Assembly: GCF_018860545.1 (NCBI RefSeq)
Contig: NZ_JAHKPN010000011.1
Span: 660,915 to 724,914, forward strand
DNA from: Winogradskyella psychrotolerans
GTDB taxonomy: Bacteria > Bacteroidota > Bacteroidia > Flavobacteriales > Flavobacteriaceae
Direction: 5' to 3'
Length of the DNA: 64,000 nucleotides
Notes under the pieces: generated by a model
The model's database searches: none
Seen by the model: only the letters and a program-made list of their open reading frames with translations
Told to the model about the DNA's origin: nothing
Position numbers and translations under genes: made by a program
Part shown: piece by piece, positions 16,143 to 23,929 of the stretch
Numbering within the stretch: position 1 is the stretch's first letter
Layout of the letters: each line of letters opens with the position of its first letter

Positions 16143-19100
16143 ATGGACGAAGAAAGAAATGAACTAATTCAATTTATCAATTTACAGTTAGCAGCTATTG
16201 GGCAGCCCACTTTTAAAGATGCAAAAGATAGCAAGGAAAAATTTTGCGATCCTAAATTTGAAGCGCTATCCAATGGGCTTATTAGAAGTTTACGTGAGAA
16301 ATCGCGACTTTTAGCAAGTCATCATTGTCCTGTAGACGCTAGAATTCAAAATTTTATAGATGATTATTTAAAAGATATAAGCATTGATAAATCTTATATT
16401 ATTCCGAATAACACCTTAATTCTATCTCGAAAAGGTCAAGCCAGAGAAGTAAGTTTACCACCAGATGGCATTTCATTTGAAAGTGATTTGGTCACCACTA
16501 AGCGTCTTAAGCAAGGTATTTTAAACAATCCTTTACACGATAAACGAACTACTAAAGGGACGTTTCATATTGTAGAAGGACCATTACCTGTGCCATTAGA
16601 CAAGCAAGAGGTTCCTAAAGTCGTTTTAGCGCATTTTTTACATGCCGCCTTTAATCCATCTGATGATTTAAAAATACTCCCATTCACATCTAACCAAGAA
16701 GACAAAGCAAAAACCATGGTGTCCATGTTATTGCGACCTGTGGTGTCTCCTGAAGTGAAAGGAATTCTCTCTCAAAAATCTTTAGAAGTTCGGTTTTTTG
16801 CACCAGGTAACTTAGTGAGCAATTTAGATTTTGTAGAGTCTATTTTTGGCAATGCTGGCGATCCTAATTTAGCACATAATGATGCGGCATTAGACCCAGA
16901 ACATTGGACTGGCCACACAGGTTGTATTGTTCTTGCTCCTCAACTATTAACCTTAAAAAAGAAAGACGTAGGACTGCCTCATTACAACGATGCAACCGAC
17001 CGTCAGAAAAGAGACGGCATGTGTTGGACCAACGAACATGAACTTTATAATGATGGTGGAGCCTTTAAAATTACGTGTAGAGATGAGCGTGGTGTCGTAA
17101 TTACGTTAATTGCCGACAACTACTATGGCTATTCCAAAAAAGAAATAAAAACGCAAATCAGTTATTCAGCAAACCTTTTTGGCTTAGCAGAAGAAGAACA
17201 CGCAGGTGGAGCAATAGCTTATGCCAGACGTGTTATGGGTGAAACTGTTGATTGTAATGACTACTCTAAATATTATGGACTAGATCATACTTTTGAAGAT
17301 ATTAAAACCTTAATAGCCGATCGTATTGAGGTTATGCCAGAAAATTATGCCGTGGATAAAGCATACCCAAATATCGTTTATGTTCCTGAATCCTCTTATT
17401 TTAATACCGCAACCAATAGTATTACTTGGCATTATAAAGGCAAGGAACAAAAACTCACCCTATCCCCTTTTAAAACTTATATTCATCCCTCTGGAAATAA
17501 GCTAAAACTAGAAAAACATAAGTCTATAGATTTATGGCGAATGATAGAAACTTATCCCGAAGGTGTATTTTGCCATAAGCCATGTACGGTTTCAGGAGGT
17601 GGGAAATCAGAGATTTCTAAATCTATGCAAAATGCAATCACGTATAACGCCTTCAACATTCATAATATTGATGAAGATTTTAAGAAAGCGGACGAAATCA
17701 TTGAGTACGATTATTCAACACGATGGAAAATTAAGGATCCTAACCGCCCTAAATCTCGATCGTTTTTAAGTGAAAAACGAACACTCGGTTCCGTGGTAAA
17801 ACTTCTAACTCCGAATGAAGAAAATTCAGATGAGTTCAATGCATTTCTGAAAAATATTCCAGTTCATATTCGCTCCCTTGTTTTATTTGTAAAACGTTTA
17901 TTCAGACAAGCTCATGGTGCTAACCTTAATTGGAAAGACATGATGTCTGTTGAATTTATCAATGGTGTTAAAGGAACGGCTTTAAACTACAACCATACTC
18001 CCGTAGTTGGTAGTTACGTAAGAATCGGCTTTAATCAGAATGGCAATTGGATGTTGAATAAATTACGCTCAGATTTTTCTGCTTGTGAAAAAATTCAGAC
18101 AGAAGACGATATTACAGCATCCATCACCCTTCCAAAGGAACGCTTTAAAAATCTAAATCCAGAATATCCTAACAAAAGTGTCAAAGTGTTAACCAACTGT
18201 GAAGCACATTTATTTCAAAGACCCGATGAGGCTATTGTTAGAGGTTATGATAAACTTGCAGAATTAGATATTATATCAGACGGCAGATTCTTAACGAATT
18301 ACGAAATGTTAACCAAAGAAGATGCTGTTGCCATTTATGAGGACACCATAAATTATGATAAATACACGCAGCCTGTAAAAGATTTTATAAAAGAAATTAT
18401 AGATTCTGATGATGAGGATATCCAATTTGTTTTACCATCTCACCCAAGAATTGTAGACGGAGAACCAACTAAAAACCCACGTTATTTGGAACCTAATAAG
18501 TTCTATAATGAGACAGAAGCTACATATATTTCAGACATAGGAGTTCGTCTGTGTAGAAGAATTAAGCCTGAAGACCCCGTAATTCATGTCGTAAATGCTG
18601 TTTTACCAGGTCGAAGAAATAATCCTGCAGACCGTGAAGCTGGTATTAGACCTTTAGCGGTTTATAATCCTATCCACTATCAGGAAACTCCAGAGTTATT
18701 TATGGATTTTATTTGTAGTCTTACAGGTAAATCACCATCAACAACAGGTGCAGGATCGGAAGGAGCCTTAACCAAAGCTCCCTTTAATATGCTGACACCA
18801 ACTACGGATTTAAATAACGCGTTGTTATCACACATCTTGACTGAATCTAACGGGTTTAGCACAGCTGCCGGTTATGTTGGCTCCGAAAACAAGATAGATC
18901 ATGATGTGAGTTTGTTAATTCCTGAGATTTGGGCCAGAATGGCACCTGAAGACAGAGACCCTCAAAATTTAATAGCGAATAAATCTTTAGAAAAACTTGA
19001 AGATTTTGAGCATAATGGTGAAAAGGTCTTAGCAAGTCGATTAGGGTACAGAATAACCAAAAGGTTCTCTTTACTATGTTTAAATCGCTTATTTGATGAA

Positions 19101-19592
19101 CCAACAGCGGTATTTAATGAGCGCATGTTGAAGCCTGAATTACAAAACTTAGAAGATTTTGTCGATGGGATTAACAATATTGTTGAAGCCCAACAAAAAG
19201 TGGCTTTAAACTACTTTGAAGATGGTAGTATTGAAGCTGCAATTCCACCGTTAAAAATTCTATTAAACATTATGGCCTACGGTCATTATGAAGGTAAAGC
19301 TATTAGCGATCCAGAATTAAGACATTATTTTGACAGAAGTTATGTTGTGAATTCAGATTGGTACAAGGAACGATTAGTATTAAAACAACAAAAGGATATT
19401 GCCTATTACGGCTCTCAAATTGAGTATTTAAAATCATTCATTAATGACGCTAACAATGATATCTTAGTCGATGATATGGAGTTAAATTCACGATTAGAAA
19501 CGACTCAAAAACTGTACGACACTGTAAAATCACCAGATTATATTGACCGTTTAGTGGGGACAATAGGTGTTGATCCTTTATATAAAAACTAA
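16143..19592 (+). CDS. Probable PPi-type phosphoenolpyruvate carboxykinase (1149 aa)
   Basis: A very long cytoplasmic protein with no signal peptide or membrane segment. A P-loop-like CTVSGGGKSEISKS lies near 481-494. A conserved block NYYGYSKKEIKTQISYSA and EEEHAGG is near 325-360, and a Gly/Ser-rich TGKSPSTTGAGSEGALTKAP lies near 861-880. Length, the GGGKS loop and the KTQISYSANLFG block match my memory of the PPi-dependent PEP carboxykinases identified in Entamoeba histolytica and Propionibacterium, which are about twice the size of GTP-PEPCK. They interconvert oxaloacetate plus PPi with PEP, CO2 and phosphate. The gene stands alone and ends in a strong terminator. An ATP-type PckA is also present at 39.6-41.2 kb. 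No alignment was done, so the call is a strong suggestion. Confidence 0.65.
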   Translation: MDEERNELIQFINLQLAAIGQPTFKDAKDSKEKFCDPKFEALSNGLIRSLREKSRLLASHHCPVDARIQNFIDDYLKDISIDKSYIIPNNTLILSRKGQAREVSLPPDGISFESDLVTTKRLKQGILNNPLHDKRTTKGTFHIVEGPLPVPLDKQEVPKVVLAHFLHAAFNPSDDLKILPFTSNQEDKAKTMVSMLLRPVVSPEVKGILSQKSLEVRFFAPGNLVSNLDFVESIFGNAGDPNLAHNDAALDPEHWTGHTGCIVLAPQLLTLKKKDVGLPHYNDATDRQKRDGMCWTNEHELYNDGGAFKITCRDERGVVITLIADNYYGYSKKEIKTQISYSANLFGLAEEEHAGGAIAYARRVMGETVDCNDYSKYYGLDHTFEDIKTLIADRIEVMPENYAVDKAYPNIVYVPESSYFNTATNSITWHYKGKEQKLTLSPFKTYIHPSGNKLKLEKHKSIDLWRMIETYPEGVFCHKPCTVSGGGKSEISKSMQNAITYNAFNIHNIDEDFKKADEIIEYDYSTRWKIKDPNRPKSRSFLSEKRTLGSVVKLLTPNEENSDEFNAFLKNIPVHIRSLVLFVKRLFRQAHGANLNWKDMMSVEFINGVKGTALNYNHTPVVGSYVRIGFNQNGNWMLNKLRSDFSACEKIQTEDDITASITLPKERFKNLNPEYPNKSVKVLTNCEAHLFQRPDEAIVRGYDKLAELDIISDGRFLTNYEMLTKEDAVAIYEDTINYDKYTQPVKDFIKEIIDSDDEDIQFVLPSHPRIVDGEPTKNPRYLEPNKFYNETEATYISDIGVRLCRRIKPEDPVIHVVNAVLPGRRNNPADREAGIRPLAVYNPIHYQETPELFMDFICSLTGKSPSTTGAGSEGALTKAPFNMLTPTTDLNNALLSHILTESNGFSTAAGYVGSENKIDHDVSLLIPEIWARMAPEDRDPQNLIANKSLEKLEDFEHNGEKVLASRLGYRITKRFSLLCLNRLFDEPTAVFNERMLKPELQNLEDFVDGINNIVEAQQKVALNYFEDGSIEAAIPPLKILLNIMAYGHYEGKAISDPELRHYFDRSYVVNSDWYKERLVLKQQKDIAYYGSQIEYLKSFINDANNDILVDDMELNSRLETTQKLYDTVKSPDYIDRLVGTIGVDPLYKN

Positions 19593-19646
19593 AATAGCCT
19601 ATTGAATATTTATGATTAACGCTTAACTAAATAAACTTTAATTATG

Positions 19647-19678
19647 AAAATGCTTCACTTAATTGGGAAGCATTTTTT
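19647..19678 (+). terminator. Terminator after PPi-PEPCK-like gene
   Basis: AAAATGCTTC pairs with GAAGCATTTT around a 10-nt loop, followed by T residues, 55 bp after the stop codon. Confidence 0.75.
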
Positions 19679-19720
19679 ATATTATAAAAACCTATATAAC
19701 TCTAAAACCGTATATAGATT

Positions 19721-20479
19721 ATGAAAAGATTAGCTGAAACATTTTTTTACGGATTATTTATGATTCTCACGTGCTGCACCAGCGAGACTATTAATTCCAT
19801 AGAAGAAGAGGAAGACATCATAGAAGACATTATCGATGACGAGGATGAAGATGAAGAACTAACAGATCCACAAACCTTTAACATTCTTGCTCTCGGAGAC
19901 AGTTACACCATTGGACAAAGCGTTTGCAACACCTGTCGTTTTCCAGAGCAATTAAAATCCGAGTTAATAACTGAATTTTCAGAAGACGATACTTTTAACC
20001 TTGATATTATTGCGCAGACAGGTTGGACGACAACAAATCTAACTAATGCAATAACAATTGAAAACCCTGAAAACAATCATGATTTGGTAACACTTTTAAT
20101 TGGTGTGAATAATCAATATCAAAATAAACCCTTTTCAATTTATGAAACTGAGTTTCCTGTTTTAGTTTCAGAAGCGATTCAATTGGCTAAAAATGATAAA
20201 GATGTGATTGTGGTTTCTATTCCAGATTATGCATTTACACCATTTGGTCAAAATAGTAGTAATTCAGGAACCATTTCAGAACAAATAAATCAATACAATA
20301 CGTTTGCTGAAAATTATTGTAATCAGCAAAATATAACATTTGTAAATATTACGGATATTACACGGGAAGGCTTAAATAATCCTAATCTAGTCGCTTCAGA
20401 CGGTTTACATCCGTCATCATTGGCTTACTCATTATTTGTAGATCGTTTACTTCCCATTGCTATCGAAAAAATTGAATAA
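19721..20479 (+). CDS. SGNH/GDSL-type hydrolase lipoprotein
   Basis: This 252-residue exported esterase-like protein starts with a signal peptide and a lipobox-like LTCC (C18 or C19). An extremely acidic linker (about 28-50, mostly Glu, Asp and Ile) follows, before the catalytic domain. SGNH motifs are complete: GDSY with Ser61 (block I), a Gly in TGWTT, GVNNQY (block III, N) and SDGLHPS with D227 and H230 (block V). It should hydrolyse an ester, perhaps acyl or acetyl groups on glycans or lipids, at the cell surface. It heads a three-gene cluster with a metallophosphoesterase 29 bp downstream. The substrate cannot be told. Confidence 0.85.
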   Translation: MKRLAETFFYGLFMILTCCTSETINSIEEEEDIIEDIIDDEDEDEELTDPQTFNILALGDSYTIGQSVCNTCRFPEQLKSELITEFSEDDTFNLDIIAQTGWTTTNLTNAITIENPENNHDLVTLLIGVNNQYQNKPFSIYETEFPVLVSEAIQLAKNDKDVIVVSIPDYAFTPFGQNSSNSGTISEQINQYNTFAENYCNQQNITFVNITDITREGLNNPNLVASDGLHPSSLAYSLFVDRLLPIAIEKIE

Positions 20480-20508
20480 GATTTACTATTTTAGTTGAAA
20501 TATTTTTC

Positions 20509-21405
20509 ATGTCCTCTAAAACGAGATTAGATCGCGCATACAATACTGCCAAACGTCTTAAGTTTGACGATACTTCAAAGATTATTTTATTTAGCGATTG
20601 TCACAGAGGAGATAATAGTTTTGCAGATGATTTTGCCAATAACCGAAATATTTATTTTCATGCCCTAAGACATTATTTTTTAGAAGGTTTTAGCTATTGT
20701 GAACTTGGAGATGGTGATGAGCTTTGGGAGAATTTATCTTTTGAGTCTATATTCAGTGCGCACAAAAACGTGTATATGTTGATGAAGCAATTTCATGATG
20801 AAAACCGTTTGCATATGATTTGGGGTAATCATGACATGGTGTATCGTGACCCAAAATATGTAGAAAAACATTTGAATACTTTTTTCGATCCAAAAACAGG
20901 TAATGATGAAGATTTATTCTGTGATATTAAATACCATGAAGGCATTATTTTAGAACATTCAGACACCAATCAAGAGTTATTTTTAACCCATGGTCATCAA
21001 GCCGATTGGTGGAATTTTCTATTTTGGAAATGGAGCCGTTTTATGGTACGTGTGTTGTGGAAACCATTGAATGTTATGGGTATTGCAGATCCTACAAGTC
21101 CGGCTAAAAATTACACGGAACTCATTAAAATAGAAAAGAGAACCAAACGTTGGATTATTGAAAACAACAATTTAATCACCATCGTTGGCCATACACACCG
21201 ACCACGTTTCCCTGAACCTGGAGACATTGCTTATTTTAATGATGGCAGCTGTGTGCATCCAAGAAGTATTACTGGCCTTGAAATTGAAAATGGTGAGATT
21301 TCATTAATAAAATGGCAAATTATAACGTCTGAAGATGGTAATTTGAAGATTGATCGTTTCTTATTGGAAGGCCCAACAAAGCTAGCTGATTATAAAACGA
21401 AGTAA
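20509..21405 (+). CDS. Calcineurin-like metallophosphoesterase
   Basis: A cytoplasmic phosphoesterase of 298 residues with all metal-binding blocks: SDCHRGD near 29-35, GDGDELWEN, GNHDMVY, HGHQADWW and the final GHTHRPRF. It resembles the UDP-2,3-diacylglucosamine hydrolase/YbbF-like group in the SDCHRGD block, but it is longer, with extra tryptophan-rich residues around LFWKWSRF. It could act on a lipid or nucleotide phosphate near the membrane. It is the middle gene of a co-directional trio (gaps 29 and 5 bp). Substrate is unknown. Confidence 0.85.
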   Translation: MSSKTRLDRAYNTAKRLKFDDTSKIILFSDCHRGDNSFADDFANNRNIYFHALRHYFLEGFSYCELGDGDELWENLSFESIFSAHKNVYMLMKQFHDENRLHMIWGNHDMVYRDPKYVEKHLNTFFDPKTGNDEDLFCDIKYHEGIILEHSDTNQELFLTHGHQADWWNFLFWKWSRFMVRVLWKPLNVMGIADPTSPAKNYTELIKIEKRTKRWIIENNNLITIVGHTHRPRFPEPGDIAYFNDGSCVHPRSITGLEIENGEISLIKWQIITSEDGNLKIDRFLLEGPTKLADYKTK

Positions 21406-21410
21406 TTTTT

Positions 21411-21881
21411 ATGGAACTTTTAGAAATGTACTTCTGGATGATAATTATTATTTGTGGCGTTTTGAACGTCCCCATAATAGTTTTGACTGAAGATTTGAAA
21501 ACTAAAAAGAGATATAAGAAATACCTTAAAATTTCTTTTATTATTGGTCTAATTGGAATAGTAATACTTTTGACCGATTGGAATTATCTCTGTGGTTACC
21601 AATGTATAGTTTATACATTTTCGCCATTTATAACATTACTCATCTGCAAAGCTGTAATGATATTATCTAAAAATATCACAAAAAAAGAAGGCTTTCAGAT
21701 ATATAGAAAACGACAAATTATTGGTAGCTCTAAAATAGAACTCTCTGACGGCATTTATCAAAAAAATAATGGAGATTTAAAACATAAAAGGTATTATAGT
21801 TGGTATACTTCTTTTATATCAGCGACACCTTTTATTCTTCTACTTCTATTATTAATCATTATAAAAGAGACTACGTGTTGA
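21411..21881 (+). CDS. Hypothetical integral membrane protein (156 aa)
   Basis: I do not recognise a named family. The protein has about four membrane segments: roughly 7-27, 40-60, 66-86 and 133-152. Between the third and fourth lies a basic, tyrosine-rich cytoplasmic loop (YRKRQIIGSS, KNNGDLKHKRYYSWYT). It begins 5 bp after the metallophosphoesterase stop, so both are surely co-translated, which suggests a membrane partner of that enzyme. The gene ends 32 bp before the convergent ferredoxin gene stop. A degenerate copy of the AGATTCCTGC repeat lies at its 3' side, about 21895. Confidence 0.6.
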   Translation: MELLEMYFWMIIIICGVLNVPIIVLTEDLKTKKRYKKYLKISFIIGLIGIVILLTDWNYLCGYQCIVYTFSPFITLLICKAVMILSKNITKKEGFQIYRKRQIIGSSKIELSDGIYQKNNGDLKHKRYYSWYTSFISATPFILLLLLLIIIKETTC

Positions 21882-21913
21882 TATAATCATGAGATCCCTG
21901 CTCTCAAAGGAAT

Positions 21914-22246
21914 TTAGGACTCTGGTGCCAACTCAACCTCCAAACCTTCCATGTCTGGTGTCATTTGAATTTGGCAACCTAAACGCGAATTATCCTTTAC
22001 ATAAAACGCTTCAGATAACATCGCTTCTTCATCGTCTTGCATTTCCGGTAATTCAGTATCGCTTAATACATAACATTGGCAAGAAGCACACATAGCCATA
22101 CCTCCACAGATGCCGATGGTGCCTTCTGGAGCTAACTCAAAAGAACGCACAATTTCCATGAGGTTCATAGCCATATCTGTTGGAGCTTCAATTTGATGTT
22201 TAACTCCGTCTCTATCGATAATTGTTATATTTATGTCCTGTTCCAT
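21914..22246 (-). CDS. [2Fe-2S] ferredoxin, adrenodoxin type
   Basis: A 110-residue soluble ferredoxin. The four cluster ligands are C47, C53, C56 and C91, in CGGMAMCASCQC and RLGCQIQ, the C-x5-C-x2-C...C spacing of the adrenodoxin/Isc Fdx group. The acidic stretch DTELPEMQDDEE (about 63-74) fits an interaction face for a reductase. The natural donor is the ferredoxin-NADP reductase encoded just upstream on the same strand. Such ferredoxins supply electrons for Fe-S cluster assembly or P450s. The start codon is preceded at 5 nt by a 18-nt dispersed hairpin. Confidence 0.92.
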   Translation of the reverse strand: MEQDINITIIDRDGVKHQIEAPTDMAMNLMEIVRSFELAPEGTIGICGGMAMCASCQCYVLSDTELPEMQDDEEAMLSEAFYVKDNSRLGCQIQMTPDMEGLEVELAPES

Positions 22247-22251
22247 AATAC

Positions 22252-22269
22252 TTCCTGCGAAAGCAGGAA
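22252..22269 (-). repeat. Dispersed hairpin 5 nt before ferredoxin start
   Basis: TTCCTGC-TTTC-GCAGGAA on the coding strand has perfect 7-bp arms and ends 5 nt before the ATG at 22246. The 3' arm contains AGGA, a possible ribosome-binding site that would be hidden in the stem. Confidence 0.75.
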
Positions 22270-22440
22270 TCTTTTATTTGTTATACTAAGTTTCTCGAAG
22301 GAGAAATTAATTACTTATGGAGACCTCACTGTTCTATATTGAAACGTGTTCAGCGTAAAAACCTTTAAGGTCTAGTAATTTTGCTAATTTATATAAAACC
22401 TACAAGATTTTAGATCCCTAATCGAAATATGTGCGTTTTC

Positions 22441-22475
22441 AATTTTCCCCTTTGGGGAATTAAAGGGGGCTTTTT
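22441..22475 (-). terminator. G/C-rich hairpin after ferredoxin reductase gene
   Basis: CCCC-TTT-GGGG flanked by AATT arms, with a further GGGGG run, directly follows the stop of the reductase gene on the minus strand. This element type (CCCCTTTGGGGAATTAAAGGGG) is a common flavobacterial intergenic repeat as far as I recall, so it may be both repeat and terminator. Confidence 0.45.
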
Positions 22476-23531
22476 TTAATCTATAGCTTTCACAACAGCT
22501 TTTGGCGCTTCTTTTCGTGTACCGTCAAACCCATTAACTCCAGCAACGGTAGTATATTTTAAAACATAGCGTTTTCCTGGATTAATAATTTGATAAGCCG
22601 ATTGACACATTAATGTGGCTTCATGGAAACCACAAAGAATTAATTTTAATTTCCCTGGATACGTATTCACATCTCCAATAGCGAAAATTCCTGGAATATT
22701 AGTTTGATAATCTAATGCGTTATCCACCTTAATGGCATTCTTTTCAATCTCTAGTCCCCAATTGGCAATAGGTCCTAATTTAGGAGATAAGCCAAATAAT
22801 GGAATAAAATGGTCTGTTTCTACAAGAATTGGTTCTTCATCTTTTTTAGTGACTTCAACACTTTCCACTTTCCCATTACCGTTTATCGCTGTAATTTCTG
22901 CTGGCGTAATTAAATTTATTTTTCCAAGGTTTTTGAGTTCCTGTACTTTTTCAACAGAATCTAAATGTCCTCTAAACTCATTTCTTCTATGAATTAAAGT
23001 CACGCTTTCTGCTATATCACTTAAAAAGATGCTCCAATCTAAAGCCGAATCTCCACCACCTGCAATGACCACTTTTTTACCGCGATACATTTCAGGTTCC
23101 TTAATCATATATTCAACACCTTTATCTTCAAACTCAGTGATATTATCAAGTAAAGGTTTACGAGGTTCAAAACTTCCTAAACCACCTGCAATAGCCACTA
23201 CAGGAGCTTGATGTTTTGTGCCTTTATTGGTTGTTACTATAAAGCTACCATCATCTTGTTTTTCTATAGTTTCTGCACGCTCGCCCAATGTAAATCCAGG
23301 TTCAAACTGCTTACATTGTTCCATTAATTTATCCGTTAAATCACCCGCTAAAATTTCTGGATATGCCGGAATATCATAAATTGGTTTTTTAGGATAGAGC
23401 TCTGTACACTGTCCACCTTGTTGTGGCAAGGCATCAATTAAATGGCATTTTAATTTTAAAAGTCCAGCTTCAAAAACAGTAAAAAGTCCGGTTGGTCCGG
23501 CTCCAATTATAAGTATATCTGTTGTAATCAT
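22476..23531 (-). CDS. Ferredoxin--NADP(+) reductase, TrxB-like type
   Basis: A 351-residue FAD/NADPH oxidoreductase with the two-Rossmann layout of thioredoxin reductases. The FAD loop IIGAGPTGL is at 8-16, an NADPH loop IAGGGDSALD near 156-165 and the final FAD motif FAIGDVNTYPGK near 284-295. The redox CxxC of thioredoxin reductase is missing (the segment reads AGGGDSALDW), which identifies the TrxB-like ferredoxin-NADP reductase class known from Bacillus and Chlorobium. It probably moves electrons from NADPH to the neighbouring [2Fe-2S] ferredoxin. It lies upstream of the ferredoxin gene on the same strand (229-bp gap). A dispersed hairpin lies 4 nt before the ATG. Confidence 0.92.
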   Translation of the reverse strand: MITTDILIIGAGPTGLFTVFEAGLLKLKCHLIDALPQQGGQCTELYPKKPIYDIPAYPEILAGDLTDKLMEQCKQFEPGFTLGERAETIEKQDDGSFIVTTNKGTKHQAPVVAIAGGLGSFEPRKPLLDNITEFEDKGVEYMIKEPEMYRGKKVVIAGGGDSALDWSIFLSDIAESVTLIHRRNEFRGHLDSVEKVQELKNLGKINLITPAEITAINGNGKVESVEVTKKDEEPILVETDHFIPLFGLSPKLGPIANWGLEIEKNAIKVDNALDYQTNIPGIFAIGDVNTYPGKLKLILCGFHEATLMCQSAYQIINPGKRYVLKYTTVAGVNGFDGTRKEAPKAVVKAID

Positions 23532-23535
23532 TTAC

Positions 23536-23553
23536 TTCCTGCGGAAGCAGAAA
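23536..23553 (-). repeat. Dispersed hairpin 4 nt before ferredoxin reductase start
   Basis: TTTCTGC-TTCC-GCAGGAA on the coding strand (one arm mismatch) ends 4 nt before the ATG at 23531. It is the same family and orientation as the hairpin before the ferredoxin gene. Confidence 0.7.
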
Positions 23554-23582
23554 TCTCACGAATACTGCTTCTATTTTTATTA

Positions 23583-23615
23583 AAACCTACAAGGTTTTAT
23601 AAACCTTGCAGGTTA
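23583..23615. repeat. Inverted repeat AACCTACAAGGTT / AACCTTGCAGGTT
   Basis: A 13-bp stem with one mismatch and an AT loop lies between the NifU and reductase genes. A half copy (AAACCTACAAGATTTT) occurs near 22377. It resembles a common Bacteroidota intergenic hairpin and may serve as a terminator for the nifU gene. Confidence 0.55.
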
Positions 23616-23686
23616 TTTTAATTAAGATTTTATTTCGAATACAAAACTACTAATGTGATTTTATTCAGAATGTGATAAATGTCACA

Positions 23687-23929
23687 CTATTTTTCAACAT
23701 TAATAACCTGCTCAATTTGTGGTGCGTATTTTTTAATAGTCATCTCCACTCCAGATTTTAAGGTCATCTGATTAACACTACAAGATGTGCATGCACCAAC
23801 AAGCTGTACTTTAACAAGCTTATCATCGTCGATAGATAGTAAATTTATATCACCACCATCACTTTGTAGAAACGGACGGATTTCATTCAATGCTTTTTCT
23901 ACGTTTAATCTAAGTTCTTCTGTGCTCAT
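23687..23929 (-). CDS. NifU-like Fe-S scaffold protein (C-terminal domain only)
   Basis: A compact 80-residue NifU C-terminal domain protein. The cluster-binding CxxC is at C47 and C50 in VGACTSCSV, followed by MTLKSGVEMTI. It starts with a short helix, LNEIRPFLQSDGGDI, which is classic for the family. It probably carries a [4Fe-4S] cluster to target proteins. It begins on the base next to the last base of the mrp stop codon, so the two are translationally coupled. The pair, with ferredoxin and its reductase nearby, forms a small Fe-S/redox group. Confidence 0.93.
   Translation of the reverse strand: MSTEELRLNVEKALNEIRPFLQSDGGDINLLSIDDDKLVKVQLVGACTSCSVNQMTLKSGVEMTIKKYAPQIEQVINVEK

Noticed and set aside
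22732..22992. 86-codon plus-strand frame in the ferredoxin reductase gene
   Set aside because: Antisense to a conserved FAD/NADPH enzyme with intact motifs; no own promoter or family likeness.
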